Positions 16,233 to 24,242 of a stretch of 53,830 bases of DNA are shown piece by piece; the stretch's first letter is position 1; the number at the start of each line of letters is the position of its first letter. The position numbers and the translations under genes were made by a program. A model generated the notes under the pieces. The model was not told where the DNA came from. It made no database searches and saw only the letters and a list, made by a program, of their open reading frames with translations. Origin of the DNA: Williamsia faeni (GTDB taxonomy: Bacteria > Actinomycetota > Actinomycetes > Mycobacteriales > Mycobacteriaceae); NCBI GenBank assembly GCA_003202005.1, contig QJJF01000016.1, forward strand, positions 1 through 53,830, written 5' to 3'.

Positions 16233-17297
16233 CTATTGAAGTTGCGAGACAATTTGAGGCAATGAAAAGGTGGACAGGATCCCCGGTGGCGCCTCGCACA
16301 CGTTGGGCACGGCGTTGATCGGGCGGTTGGCGTTGCCGTATCCGGCGCGGGTCCCGTCTTCGGGCGTCGGCCACGCGAAGCGGATGGAGACGTCCAGCGG
16401 TAGGTCCCCGGCGACGCGGATCCGCCACCCCTGTCCGGCGAAGGGGATTTCCCAAGCTGGCTTGAGATCCGTTGTCAGGTACCAGGTTGGGATGAACTGC
16501 ATGAGCGGTTGACCGGCGCGAATTCCAGTGATCTCGATCCGCCATGCGGCCAAGGTTCCGGCCTCGATCGTGCCGACCGGCGTCTCGACCGATTTGGTTG
16601 CCGTCGCCACCTCGCTCTTCACCTCGACATCGTCGAACTCCAACGACAAGGCGTCTGCGAGCCGACGAAGTGACGCCCCGTACGCCACGCCGGCGGCTCG
16701 GCCTACGCTGTTGACGTCGACGGCGGCCAGTTCTGCTCCGAAACCCAAGAGCTTGAACATCTCCGGCGAGTTGCGGTCCGACATGTCGGCGTACTCCTCG
16801 ATCCGGTAGCAGTCCAGTCGCCGCTCGATCGAGGTCAGCACCATCGGAAGCGATTCGGTCACAAAACCGGGGCTCGGCCCCGAGCTGTAGATTGACGCGC
16901 GACCGCGCTGACAGGCCTCCTCGATCCGCTGCCGCACCTGCGGATCCAGGGTCTGGGGGTCGTGGAAGTGCTCCAGCAAGGTTGAGATGTTGATTCCTGC
17001 CTCCAGCAACCGGCAGATGTCGTCGAAGTCGGGCCCCGCGGGCATATACACAACACAGTCCGGCTTGGCCGCGATGATGTCGTCGATGTTTGTGGTGGCT
17101 ATGACCGCAGTAGGTCCGGTTCCGCACAATTCCCCGGCGTCCCGCCCCGCTTTCGCATCGGAGTACACCCGTGCGCCGACCAGCTCGAATGTCGGGTGCT
17201 CAATCAGGGCTCGTAGGGCAGGCATCCCGCTGTGGCCTGTGCCCCATTGCGCAACCCGATAGCGCTTTTCGGTTGCAATCACACCGTCGTCAGGCAT
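16233..17297 (-). CDS. DapB-like NAD(P)-dependent oxidoreductase (dihydrodipicolinate reductase-like)
   Basis: The protein is 354 aa from ATG 17297, which has AAGGAG about 7 bases upstream. The N-terminal Rossmann fold YRVAQWGTGHSGMPALRAL (near 13-31) has the GxGxxG-type turn of DapB_N proteins. The middle contains AKPDCVVYMP and FVTESLPMVLTS; the C-terminal half is the unrelated domain of the 2,4-diaminopentanoate-dehydrogenase-like family often annotated dihydrodipicolinate reductase in mycobacteria. It is not the lysine-pathway DapB. It heads a two-gene operon with the CrtC-like gene. The divergent TetR and two tandem operators (17319-17362) sit in its promoter. Confidence 0.82.
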   Translation of the reverse strand: MPDDGVIATEKRYRVAQWGTGHSGMPALRALIEHPTFELVGARVYSDAKAGRDAGELCGTGPTAVIATTNIDDIIAAKPDCVVYMPAGPDFDDICRLLEAGINISTLLEHFHDPQTLDPQVRQRIEEACQRGRASIYSSGPSPGFVTESLPMVLTSIERRLDCYRIEEYADMSDRNSPEMFKLLGFGAELAAVDVNSVGRAAGVAYGASLRRLADALSLEFDDVEVKSEVATATKSVETPVGTIEAGTLAAWRIEITGIRAGQPLMQFIPTWYLTTDLKPAWEIPFAGQGWRIRVAGDLPLDVSIRFAWPTPEDGTRAGYGNANRPINAVPNVCEAPPGILSTFSLPQIVSQLQ

Positions 17298-17318
17298 CCA
17301 TGGACTCCTTCGCATCTG

Positions 17319-17362
17319 TTAGCCGATCGGCTTAAAAGTGACCTTAGCCGTTCGGCTTAAAA
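17319..17362. promoter_or_regulatory. Tandem TetR operators, TTAGCCG(A/T)TCGGCTTAAAA x2
   Basis: Two 19-base copies at 17319-17337 and 17344-17362 differ at one central base and are spaced 25 bases apart. Each holds the near-perfect palindrome AGCCGATCGGCT or AGCCGTTCGGCT. They fill the divergent gap between the DapB-like gene (start 17297) and the TetR gene (start 17392). Binding would block both promoters. Confidence 0.85.
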
Positions 17363-17391
17363 TGTCAATGGCTGTCCGCTAGCATTGCAGA

Positions 17392-17982
17392 GTGACTTCC
17401 GTAGAACCTGTGGCCAACCGGCTGCGGTCCACACCGCGCAATAGCGCGGAGATCCGCATCCTGGCCGCTGCGCTCGACCTGTTCGCCGAGCACGGTGTCA
17501 GCGGGACGTCATTGCAGATGATCGCGGACGCCGTCGGCGTGGCGAAAGCCGCTGTCTACTACCGATTCAAGACCAAGGACGACATCGTCATCGCCGTCAC
17601 CGAGATGCAGCTGGCCGGGCTTGAGGAGGCACTGGAATCCGCGGAGGCCGACGGAAACCGCGCGCGGGCACGCGAACTGCTACTCGCCCGGGTCATTGAA
17701 CTGGCCGTCGAGAACCGCCGCATGGTCGGCATCCTGCAGTTCGATCCGGTCGTCATTCGATTCCTCGGCGAGCACGCCCCCTTCCAGGAGTTCCTGGAAC
17801 GTCTTCACAGTGCGCTGATCGGTGACGAAACGGGTCCGAAGGCCCTACTGCGCGCTGCGATGTTGCGTGGGGCCATTGGTAGTGCTGTTATGCATCCGCT
17901 GGTCGCTGACCTCGACGACGACATACTTCGCCGTGAGCTACTGGACCTGGCTAGGCACTTGATCGACCTCCCGATCAAATAG
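17392..17982 (+). CDS. TetR/AcrR family regulator of the island operon
   Basis: This 196-aa protein has a GTG start. The N-terminal DNA-binding domain includes ILAAALDLFAEHGVSGTSLQ and IADAVGVAKAAVYYRFKTKD, a textbook TetR helix-turn-helix. The C-terminal part resembles TetR proteins that bind hydrophobic ligands in catabolic clusters. It is divergent from the DapB-like/CrtC-like operon. The intergenic region has two near-identical palindromes spaced 25 bases apart, the expected target. It is the third TetR in the window and shares no operator sequence with the other two. Confidence 0.92.
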   Translation: MTSVEPVANRLRSTPRNSAEIRILAAALDLFAEHGVSGTSLQMIADAVGVAKAAVYYRFKTKDDIVIAVTEMQLAGLEEALESAEADGNRARARELLLARVIELAVENRRMVGILQFDPVVIRFLGEHAPFQEFLERLHSALIGDETGPKALLRAAMLRGAIGSAVMHPLVADLDDDILRRELLDLARHLIDLPIK

Positions 17983-18099
17983 GGATTTGTGAGGCCCGCG
18001 CAAATGCATCAACTCACCGCCGTGTCATGGTGTGAATGACCGGACCTCACGGCTACCTGGACGCAGGACGTTCCGAGTAGGGACGGTCGTCGGTGATCC

Positions 18100-18268
18100 C
18101 TACCGTTTGACGAGCGGATGTGGAACTTTGATGCTGCGCGCGCGCAGCCATTCGTCGAGTGCTTTGGCCTGCGAATCCAGCCGTAGTGTCGAGGTGGCGC
18201 CGGTCCCGAGCAATCCTCGGAGGACGAAGTTGATCGCGCCGATCGGCGTGAAAATTCTCGGGCATTAA
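18100..18268 (-). pseudogene. C-terminal remnant, AtuA/DUF1446-like
   Basis: On the minus strand one frame ends INFVLRGLLGTGATSTLRLD and then ALDEWLRARSIKVPHPLVKR before TAG at 18100-18102. It has the look of the C-terminal end of acyclic terpene utilisation AtuA/DUF1446 proteins (NFVL..LLGGG...LR.D..GK). The similarity stops near 18268, about 30 bases before the direct repeat, with no start codon. I regard it as a gene cut off when the island formed. The family is from memory. Confidence 0.45.
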
Positions 18269-18302
18269 ACGCCGGAAGCCCGCAGGAACCAGGAAGCCCT
18301 AC

Positions 18303-18446
18303 GAAACGAGGAAACCCCGGTTCGCATTTCTGCGGACCGGGGCCTCACTGCTTGTGTCTCAACCAACACATCTTGCAAGACCGATCGAAATCGGTCTTTC
18401 TGTCGGGGTGGCGGGATTCGAACCCACGACCTCTTCGTCCCGAACG
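18303..18446. repeat. tRNA-Pro 3'-half direct repeat, copy C (within the intact tRNA locus)
   Basis: This is the right partner of 13727-13870 (offset 4,576 bases). Here the sequence continues into the complete tRNA-Pro gene, so this copy is the native locus and copy B the duplicated end. Confidence 0.85.
18315..18342 (-). terminator. Hairpin downstream of tRNA-Pro
   Basis: Arms CCCCGGTTCGCA (18315-18326) and TGCGGACCGGGG (18331-18342) pair with one G-T wobble. A second perfect hairpin, AAGACCGAT-CGAA-ATCGGTCTT, lies at 18377-18398, closer to the tRNA 3' end. Both are repeated at copy B. Confidence 0.6.
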
Positions 18447-18476
18447 AAGCACGCTACCAAGCTGCGCCACACCCCG
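18403..18476 (-). tRNA. tRNA-Pro (anticodon CGG)
   Basis: The 74-base gene folds as a full cloverleaf. The acceptor stem is CGGGGTG (5' end at 18476) with CACCCCG at 18404-18410. The D-arm is GCGC-AGCTTGGTA-GCGT and the anticodon arm is CTTCG-TTCGGGA-CGAAG with CGG at positions 34-36. The variable loop is AGGTC and the T-arm is GTGGG-TTCGAAT-CCCGC. The discriminator base is A and CCA is not encoded. Its 3' half is duplicated at 13827-13870. Confidence 0.95.
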
Positions 18477-18542
18477 TGATCAATCAGCCTGCGATAGCTT
18501 ACCGCAGTCCGCCCGAGGCATTAAATCGCCTGGTCAGAGGCA

Positions 18543-19538
18543 TCAATTGGCCTCGGCGCTGATCGGTGGGAGTGACCCTTCGTGGTCGAAATCGGAGTCG
18601 TCGTCAGAGACCGGGGTGAGCGTCAGCAGCGATGCCTCGGGACGGCAGCAGAAGCGGGCGGGAGCGTACGGGGAGGTACCCAATCCGGCGCTCACATGCA
18701 GGCGCATCGAGGCACCCCAGGCGGACGGTCCCTTGACCCTCGATCGGTCGAGATGGCAGTTGGTCACCAGCGCACCGTAGAACGGCAGGCAGAGCTGGCC
18801 GCCGTGGGTGTGGCCGGCCATCACGAGGTCATAGCCGTCGTCGGCGAACCGGTCGAGGACGCGGGGTTCGGGGGAGTGGGTCAGCCCGAGTCGTAGGTGT
18901 GCGAGTGGGTTGGGCCGTCCCTCGATGGTCTCGTAGCGGTCGCGTCCGATATGTGGATCGTCGACGCCGGCGGCGGCCACCCTGACCCCGGCGACCTCGA
19001 GTTCGCGGACCGAGTGGGTGGCGTCGAGCCAGCCGCGCTCGGTGAACGCAGCTCGCAGATCCTGCCAGGGCAGGGGCTCACCATGGGACCGCTTGTGGTT
19101 CTTCTTGAAGTACTTGAGCGGGTTCTTGGCCGTCGGCCCGAAGTAGTCGTTGGAGCCGAAAACGAACAATCCCGGCACCGACAGCAGCCCCCCGAGAGCC
19201 TGGACCACCGCGGGCACCGCCGCCGGGTGAGCCAGGTTGTCGCCGGTGTTGATCACCAGGTCGGGTGCCAGGCCGGCGAGTTCCTGAACCCAGGCCTGCT
19301 TGAGGCGCTGGCCGGGCATCATGTGCAGATCGCTGATGTGCAGAACCCGCAGCGGTGTGGCGCCGGGCTCGAGAACGGGCAGCGTCTGATGGCGTAGCGC
19401 AAAAGCATTGCGCTCCACCAGAGTTGCGTAGGCGAGGCCGGCAGCGCCGGCGGCGACAGTGCCGAGAGCGAGCTGCTGCAGTGTCGGTCGTGAAACCTGA
19501 TTCGCGCGCCGAGCAGCGCCATGTAGTCCCTGAATCAT
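18543..19538 (-). CDS. Metallophosphoesterase (Rv3683-like)
   Basis: The protein is 331 aa from ATG 19538; the open frame continues over the YqeY gene on the other strand by chance. An N-terminal hydrophobic stretch (LALGTVAAGAAGLAYATLV) suggests a signal anchor. Calcineurin-like motifs are all present: HISDLHMMPG, INTGDNLAHP, VFGSNDYFG (GN[HD] variant with Asp), LTHSPEP and MAGHTHGGQL. It should be a two-metal phosphoesterase at the membrane. From memory the M. tuberculosis homologue Rv3683 lies beside ponA2, as here, apart from the YqeY gene between them. It starts the conserved core block and ends 66 bases from the tRNA-Pro gene. Confidence 0.92.
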   Translation of the reverse strand: MIQGLHGAARRANQVSRPTLQQLALGTVAAGAAGLAYATLVERNAFALRHQTLPVLEPGATPLRVLHISDLHMMPGQRLKQAWVQELAGLAPDLVINTGDNLAHPAAVPAVVQALGGLLSVPGLFVFGSNDYFGPTAKNPLKYFKKNHKRSHGEPLPWQDLRAAFTERGWLDATHSVRELEVAGVRVAAAGVDDPHIGRDRYETIEGRPNPLAHLRLGLTHSPEPRVLDRFADDGYDLVMAGHTHGGQLCLPFYGALVTNCHLDRSRVKGPSAWGASMRLHVSAGLGTSPYAPARFCCRPEASLLTLTPVSDDDSDFDHEGSLPPISAEAN

Positions 19539-19640
19539 TGCCCCAGGATACGCGTCGTGCTCGGTGCTGCGGGTTTCTTGCCCTCTGCGCGCGGAGAAAG
19601 GGTTGGGAACCGGACACCCCGTCGGCGTAGCTTTGACGTC

Positions 19641-20108
19641 ATGTCGACCATCAAGGAGCAGATCCGCGCCGATCTGACCACTGCCATGAAAGCCAAGGAA
19701 ACGCTTGTCACCGGAACGCTGCGGATGGTCCTCGCCGCGATCGGTGCCGAAGAGGTCTCCGGCAAGGCGGCGCGTGAGTTGACCGACGACGACGTCCTCA
19801 AAATACTCGCCCGCGAAAGCAAGAAGCGGGCTGAGGCGGCGTCGATCTTCGCCGAGAATGACCGCGAGGAATTGGCCGCCAAAGAGCGCGCCGAAGGCGA
19901 GATCATTGCTCGCTACCTGCCGAGCCAGCTCGATGACGCCGAACTCGCCGCCGTGGTCGACCAGGCCTATGCGGCAGTCGCCGAACAGACCGGTGCCGAG
20001 CCGACGATGAAGCAGATGGGCCAGATCATGGGGCAGGTCACCGCACTTGCCGCCGGTCGGGCCGACGGCAAGCGCCTGTCGGCCGCGGTCCGCACGCGAC
20101 TTCAGTAG
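19641..20108 (+). CDS. GatB/YqeY domain protein
   Basis: The protein is 155 aa from ATG 19641; earlier in-frame ATGs lie in the metallophosphoesterase promoter. It is a mostly helical, charged, soluble protein (DDVLKILARESKKRAEAASI, ERAEGEIIARYLPSQLDD, then MKQMGQIMGQVTALAAGRAD). This is the YqeY family pattern, which is related to the C-terminal tRNA-binding domain of GatB. It may help tRNA-dependent amidation, but its exact role is unsettled. It is divergent from the metallophosphoesterase gene and convergent with the PBP gene (19 bases). Confidence 0.92.
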   Translation: MSTIKEQIRADLTTAMKAKETLVTGTLRMVLAAIGAEEVSGKAARELTDDDVLKILARESKKRAEAASIFAENDREELAAKERAEGEIIARYLPSQLDDAELAAVVDQAYAAVAEQTGAEPTMKQMGQIMGQVTALAAGRADGKRLSAAVRTRLQ

Positions 20109-20127
20109 TCGAGGGGTTGGTCCCCTA

Positions 20128-21486
20128 TTACCCGGCCGGTATCTCGATCGGGCCGATCCCCGGGACGGTGATCGTTGTGGGCGGAGCGGGTGCGCGAGCC
20201 GTCGGCTGTTGCTGCACCCGTCCGGTACTGACGTAGATGGTGATGGTGCTGCCCGCGATCGCGCTGCCCTCCGGGCTCGTCGAGACGACAGTGCCCACGG
20301 CCTGAGCGCTTTCGGTCTCGGCCTGGGCGACCCGGAATCCGGCGGCCTCGAGCCGGCTGGTCGCCGCACTCGCGGTCATCCCGGCCACACTCGGCACCGC
20401 GGTGCCGCCGACTCCGGCGACGTAGGCCGGATCATTGGGCGGCAGCGCGGTCGGCCCGAAGTTGTTGGCGATCGGAAGCATCGCGTTGAACCAGGTCCGC
20501 GCCGGCTCGCTACCGCCGTACAGGGTTCCGGAGCTGCACTGGCGAAGTGGGCCCGAGCAGAGTTCGGACGGCGTCGGCGAGTCGTTGTAGGTGTAGGCCG
20601 CTGCGGCAAAATTGTTGGTGAACCCGATGAAGCCCGACGAACGGTGAGCTTCGGTGGTACCCGTCTTGCTGGCCAGCGGTAGGCTCCAGCCGACGGAACC
20701 GGCTGCGCCCGCGGCGGTGCCCGCGCCACGATCGTCGGCGCTCATCGCGTTGGCGAGGGTATCCGCAAGTCCCGGCTCCACGACCTTTTCGCACTGCGGC
20801 CGATCGAAGGCGACTTCCTGGACGGCGGGGGCGCCATTGGCGTCTATGACCTCGTTGCCGTAACGGTCCCGCTTGGGCTGGGTGATCGAGGCAATCGGAT
20901 TCGGCGGGCACCAGACGCCGTGCGACGCGAGCGTGGCGCCGACGTTCGACAACTCCAGGGCGTTGACCGCGGTCGGTCCAAGAGTGAACGACCCGAGGTT
21001 GCTCTGCTTGAAGTAGTCCGCGAGGCTCTGCTCACCATCACCGGAGCTGCCGGGGCTGGCGTACGACCGCATTCCCAACCGCACCGCCATATCGACTGCC
21101 GGTGCCACACCGACATCCTTGAGCAGTTTCACGAACGCGGTGTTGGGTGACTGTGCGAGCGCATCGGTCACCGACATCCGCGCCGGGTACTTGCCGTCGT
21201 TCTTGACGCAGTAGGTCGCTGGTGGGCAACCGTTGGCGCCATCGCTGCTACCCATGCCCTGCGCCTGGAAGGTCGGCGGGACCGCCAGCGACGATCCGGC
21301 GCCGAGTCCGTTTTCCATGGCTGCGGCGACTGTGAAGATCTTGAAGATCGATCCGGCACCGTCTCCGACCATCGAGAACGGTTGCGGCTGGACGGTCTGG
21401 TTCAGGTTCTGATCGAGCCCGTAGACGCGGCTCGACGCCATCGCCATGATGTCGTGCGACTCGTTGCCGGGTTTGATCACACTCAT
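20128..21486 (-). pseudogene. ponA2: PonA2-like penicillin-binding protein, N-terminus deleted (transpeptidase + PASTA remain)
   Basis: The remaining 452 codons, counted from an internal ATG at 21486, contain a complete transpeptidase domain: SIFK (nucleophile Ser46), SPN in ALAQSPNTAF, and KTG in ASKTGTTEAH. A C-terminal PASTA domain follows (VPSVAGMTASAATSRLEAAG). Full PonA2 proteins have about 800 residues, with a cytoplasmic tail, a membrane helix and a GT51 glycosyltransferase domain. All of that is absent. Similarity to PBPs begins at about 21486, where whiB4 sequence starts on the other strand. Without a membrane anchor or export signal the product is unlikely to work. ponA2 and whiB4 are normally divergent neighbours. 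Confidence 0.8.
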
Positions 21487-21769
21487 CACACGACTGGCCT
21501 GGGTGGCCAGGGCACGTTGCCGCGAGGTCGATCCCGACCAACTGTTTGTCCGCGGCGCTGCACAGCGCAAGGCAGCAACCATCTGTCGACACTGCCCGGT
21601 GCAGCTCGAATGCGGTGCAGATGCACTCGACAACCACGTCGAGTTCGGTGTGTGGGGCGGGATGACCGAGCGTCAGCGTCGAGCACTCTTGCGGCAACAT
21701 CCCGAGGTCACCTCGTGGAGCACCTTCTTCGAAACTCAGCGCAGGCGTCAGGTTGTGGGCGTCGGCTAG
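21446..21769 (+). CDS. whiB4: WhiB4-like iron-sulfur regulator, 5' end replaced
   Basis: WhiB homology starts at RLAWVARARCREVDPD (about 21491). It continues through ICRHCPVQLEC and the signature turn GVWGGMTERQRRALLRQHPE. All four cluster cysteines are present (C in ARC, CRHC, LEC). M. tuberculosis WhiB4 (118 aa, from memory) has about 30 residues before this point. Here they are replaced by residues read from the antisense of the PBP gene, with ATG at 21446 as the first usable start. WhiB4 binds an oxygen-sensitive 4Fe-4S cluster and controls oxidative-stress genes. The core is intact, but the native promoter and N-terminus are gone. Confidence 0.8.
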   Translation: MMSCDSLPGLITLITRLAWVARARCREVDPDQLFVRGAAQRKAATICRHCPVQLECGADALDNHVEFGVWGGMTERQRRALLRQHPEVTSWSTFFETQRRRQVVGVG

Positions 21770-21783
21770 ATCCGACAAACCGA

Positions 21784-21820
21784 ACATGAAGAGGCGGCCA
21801 GGTGGCCGCCTTCTTCATGT
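21784..21820. terminator. Bidirectional terminator between whiB4 and the ATPase operon
   Basis: An extended stem has outer arms ACATGAAG (21784-21791) and CTTCATGT (21813-21820) and inner arms GGCGGCC (21793-21799) and GGCCGCC (21804-21810). It sits exactly between two convergent genes. Confidence 0.75.
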
Positions 21821-21822
21821 GT

Positions 21823-22917
21823 TCAGCCCTTGCTGGTGATCTGCTCGGCCACAGCGCGCAACGCCGTCATATCCGCGACCTCGAAGGGCAACGACGGAAC
21901 GCCCACGATCGGGACCGTCGGATGCGACGTCGTAAAGCTGTGCAGCAGATGCAGTTCCCGTTTGCCGGTAGTTGCCCGCTCGGCGTGAATCGTCAGAATC
22001 GCCTTCGTCAGCGGATCGTCGATCTGCCCGGCGGTGGCCTCGGCGGTCGATCCGCTGATGCCGGTGAGATTCGGATGGGTCCGGTTGAGGATCAGTCCGG
22101 CCAGCGGCATCTTCTCTCCGGATAAACGGTCGACGAAAAACGCCGCTTCGCGCAATGCGTCCGGTTCAGGCGAGGCGACCACCGCGAACTTGGTGCCCGG
22201 TTGCTTGAGCAACGTGTACGTCTTGTTGGCACGTTCCCGGAAGCTACCGAACATCGTGTCGAGTGACTGCACGAATACCGACACGTCGCGCAGCGTTTCG
22301 CCGCCGACGATCGTCGAGACGCCCTTCATCGCCAGGCTCACGGCGCCGGTGACCACGCGGCCCACACCACGTCCACCGCCGACGAGCACCTTCATCAGGC
22401 GGCCTTCGAGGAATGAGCCGAGTCGCTGGGGTGCGTCGAGGAAGTCCAGGGCGTTGCGAGAGGGCGGGGTGTCGACCACCACGAGATCCCAATCATCCTG
22501 CGACAGAAGCTGCCCCAACTTCTCCATCGCCATGTACTCCTGTGTTCCGGAGAACGAGCTCGCGACGGTCTGGTAGAAGGAGTTGTTCATGATCGCCGCG
22601 GCCTTGTCGGGCGGTGAGTACTGCGTGACCATCTCGTCGAAGGTCCGCCGCATATCGAGCATCATCGCGTCGAGCGTTCCGTCGCCGTCGATCTTCACCG
22701 GCTGCGGGCTGTTGGTCAGCTCGTTCATCCCCAGCGACTGCGCCAGGCGCTTGGCCGGGTCGATGGTCAGGACGACCACTTTGCGGCCCCGTTCGGCAGC
22801 CCAGACAGCCATCGCGGCTGCGGTGGTGGTCTTACCGACTCCGCCCGCACCGCAGCAGATGACCACTTTGGTGGCCGGATCCGACAGGATCGAACCCATC
22901 TTCAGGTCGATAGGCAT
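21823..22917 (-). CDS. ArsA/Get3-like ATPase, second of a pair (Rv3680-like)
   Basis: This 364-aa P-loop ATPase of the SIMIBI class has Walker [16 protein letters not shown] with the deviant signature lysine (near 24-38). Switch regions are [12 protein letters not shown] and [15 protein letters not shown]. Its start ATG overlaps the stop TGA of the upstream ATPase by one base, so the two are coupled. From memory, the M. tuberculosis pair Rv3679/Rv3680 forms a heteromeric complex resembling Get3/ArsA and affects glycerol/nitric-oxide-related tolerance rather than arsenite export. No arsenite-binding cysteine cluster is evident here. Confidence 0.92.
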   Translation of the reverse strand: MPIDLKMGSILSDPATKVVICCGAGGVGKTTTAAAMAVWAAERGRKVVVLTIDPAKRLAQSLGMNELTNSPQPVKIDGDGTLDAMMLDMRRTFDEMVTQYSPPDKAAAIMNNSFYQTVASSFSGTQEYMAMEKLGQLLSQDDWDLVVVDTPPSRNALDFLDAPQRLGSFLEGRLMKVLVGGGRGVGRVVTGAVSLAMKGVSTIVGGETLRDVSVFVQSLDTMFGSFRERANKTYTLLKQPGTKFAVVASPEPDALREAAFFVDRLSGEKMPLAGLILNRTHPNLTGISGSTAEATAGQIDDPLTKAILTIHAERATTGKRELHLLHSFTTSHPTVPIVGVPSLPFEVADMTALRAVAEQITSKG

Positions 22918-23963
22918 CAGGCACCAGCTTTCTGCAGGATCTCGGACAGGTCATAGAGACCGCCGAGGTCGATGCCGTCATCGAATGTCGGCAGCTGCAA
23001 CTTGTCCTTGTGTAACGACTCCAGCTCGGTGCCGGCCTCGAGTTGGGCCTGCACGCGGCTGGCGTGCTCGATGGTCTCGGTCAGCAGGCCCTCGAAGTCG
23101 GCTTCGGTGATGGCCAGACCCGCGGCGTCGAGCTGGGCCCGTAGCGCCGCGGCATCGATGACACCGTCGGCGATGTCCGCAATCGTGTCGGCCGGCAGAT
23201 GCTCCGGCGACACCTTGTTGATGATCAGTGAGCCGATCGTCAGGTCTTTGCCCTCGAGTTCGTTGACCGCCTCGATGGTCTCCTGAATCGGCATCGCCTC
23301 GAGCAGGGTCACCAGATGCACCACGGTGTCACTCGAGTGCAGCAGCTTCACCACCCCGTCACTCTGATTGCGCAACGGACCGGTTTTGGTCAGATCCGCC
23401 ATCGCCTTGGTGACATCGAGGAAGTTGCCGATACGGCCGGTCGGCGGTGAATCGACGACCACCGCGTCGTAGACCCGGTTCCCCTTCTTGTCCGTCCGGA
23501 CGACACATTCCTTGATCTTTCCCGTCACCAAAACGTCGCGAAGCCCCGGCGCGACGGTGGTGACAAAATCGATCGCCCCGATCCGGCGCATGGCGCGGCC
23601 GGCGAATCCGAGGTTGTAGAACATGTCGAGATATTCGAGTAGTGCATGTTCGATGTCGATGGCGAGCGCCGACACCTGGCCGCCGCCCTCCGCTGTGGCC
23701 ACTTTGGTCTCGGTCGGTGCAAGCGGTGGAACATCGAATATCTGCGCGATGCCCTGCCGCCCCTCGCATTCCACGAGAAGCACTTTCTTACCCTCGGCCG
23801 CAAGAGCCAACGCGAGCGCAGCCGCGATGGTCGTCTTACCGGTCCCACCCTTACCTGACACGAAATGAAGCCGTGCCTTCCTGGCCGCTTCAGGCCAGTG
23901 ATAACCCTGCGGTTGTTCTGACGTCACTGGCTCACCATATCCACCAGGGGTACTGATCGACAT
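22917..23963 (-). CDS. ArsA/Get3-like ATPase, first of a pair (Rv3679-like)
   Basis: The protein is 348 aa from ATG 23963, which has GGAAG upstream; the open frame extends to 24101 without support. Walker A is [20 protein letters not shown], containing the KGGTGKTT deviant P-loop, followed by [13 protein letters not shown] and [16 protein letters not shown]. The proline pair in SPPTGR matches Get3/ArsA switch loops. It is the upstream partner of the overlapping ATPase gene and divergent from a 54-aa conserved gene at 24071. The two proteins probably form a heterodimer at the membrane or in the cytosol. Confidence 0.92.
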   Translation of the reverse strand: MSISTPGGYGEPVTSEQPQGYHWPEAARKARLHFVSGKGGTGKTTIAAALALALAAEGKKVLLVECEGRQGIAQIFDVPPLAPTETKVATAEGGGQVSALAIDIEHALLEYLDMFYNLGFAGRAMRRIGAIDFVTTVAPGLRDVLVTGKIKECVVRTDKKGNRVYDAVVVDSPPTGRIGNFLDVTKAMADLTKTGPLRNQSDGVVKLLHSSDTVVHLVTLLEAMPIQETIEAVNELEGKDLTIGSLIINKVSPEHLPADTIADIADGVIDAAALRAQLDAAGLAITEADFEGLLTETIEHASRVQAQLEAGTELESLHKDKLQLPTFDDGIDLGGLYDLSEILQKAGA

Positions 23964-24070
23964 GTCCCAGCGGACTTCCTGTCCGCTATTCGAGGCTTTT
24001 CCGACGTCCACCCGGACGACTGATCGCGGTCGCCCCTGGCATGCGGATATGCAGCCGATAGGCTGGGCAC

Positions 24071-24235
24071 ATGAGTGAGCCAACTGCCTGGGAATACGCA
24101 ACCGTTCCGCTTCTGACCCACGCCACCAAACAAATCCTCGACCAGTGGGGTGCCGACGGCTGGGAGCTGGTCAGCGTCCTCCCCGGTCCCACCGGCGAAC
24201 AGCACGTCGCCTACCTCAAGCGCGCGAAAGGCTGA
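24071..24235 (+). CDS. Small DUF4177-type protein (Rv3678A-like)
   Basis: This is a 54-aa frame starting at ATG 24071. Its C-terminal half, WGADGWELVSVLPGPTGEQH, is the GWELVSV signature of DUF4177-like small proteins, followed by VAYLKRAKG. Size and position (between the ATPase pair and the RidA-like gene) match M. tuberculosis Rv3678A from memory. The RidA-like gene begins 7 bases after its stop, so the two are an operon. Function unknown. Confidence 0.88.
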   Translation: MSEPTAWEYATVPLLTHATKQILDQWGADGWELVSVLPGPTGEQHVAYLKRAKG

Positions 24236-24242
24236 TCTGCAC

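Noticed and set aside
16233-17127. N-terminal extension of the CrtC-like gene (frame open to 17127)
   Set aside because: The extension lies antisense-frame over the DapB-like gene, is Arg/Gly-rich noise, and ATG 16212 has a clear ribosome site.
13871-18300. An integrase or transposase inside the tRNA-Pro island
   Set aside because: I looked for tyrosine/serine recombinase and DDE motifs in all frames given and found none; the island call rests on the repeats only.
19539-20369. Long minus-strand extension of the metallophosphoesterase frame
   Set aside because: It overlaps the well-supported YqeY gene on the plus strand and shows no domain; ATG 19538 gives the normal family length.
21487-21633. 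Extra N-terminal residues of the truncated PBP
   Set aside because: They are the antisense of whiB4 coding sequence, not PBP sequence.
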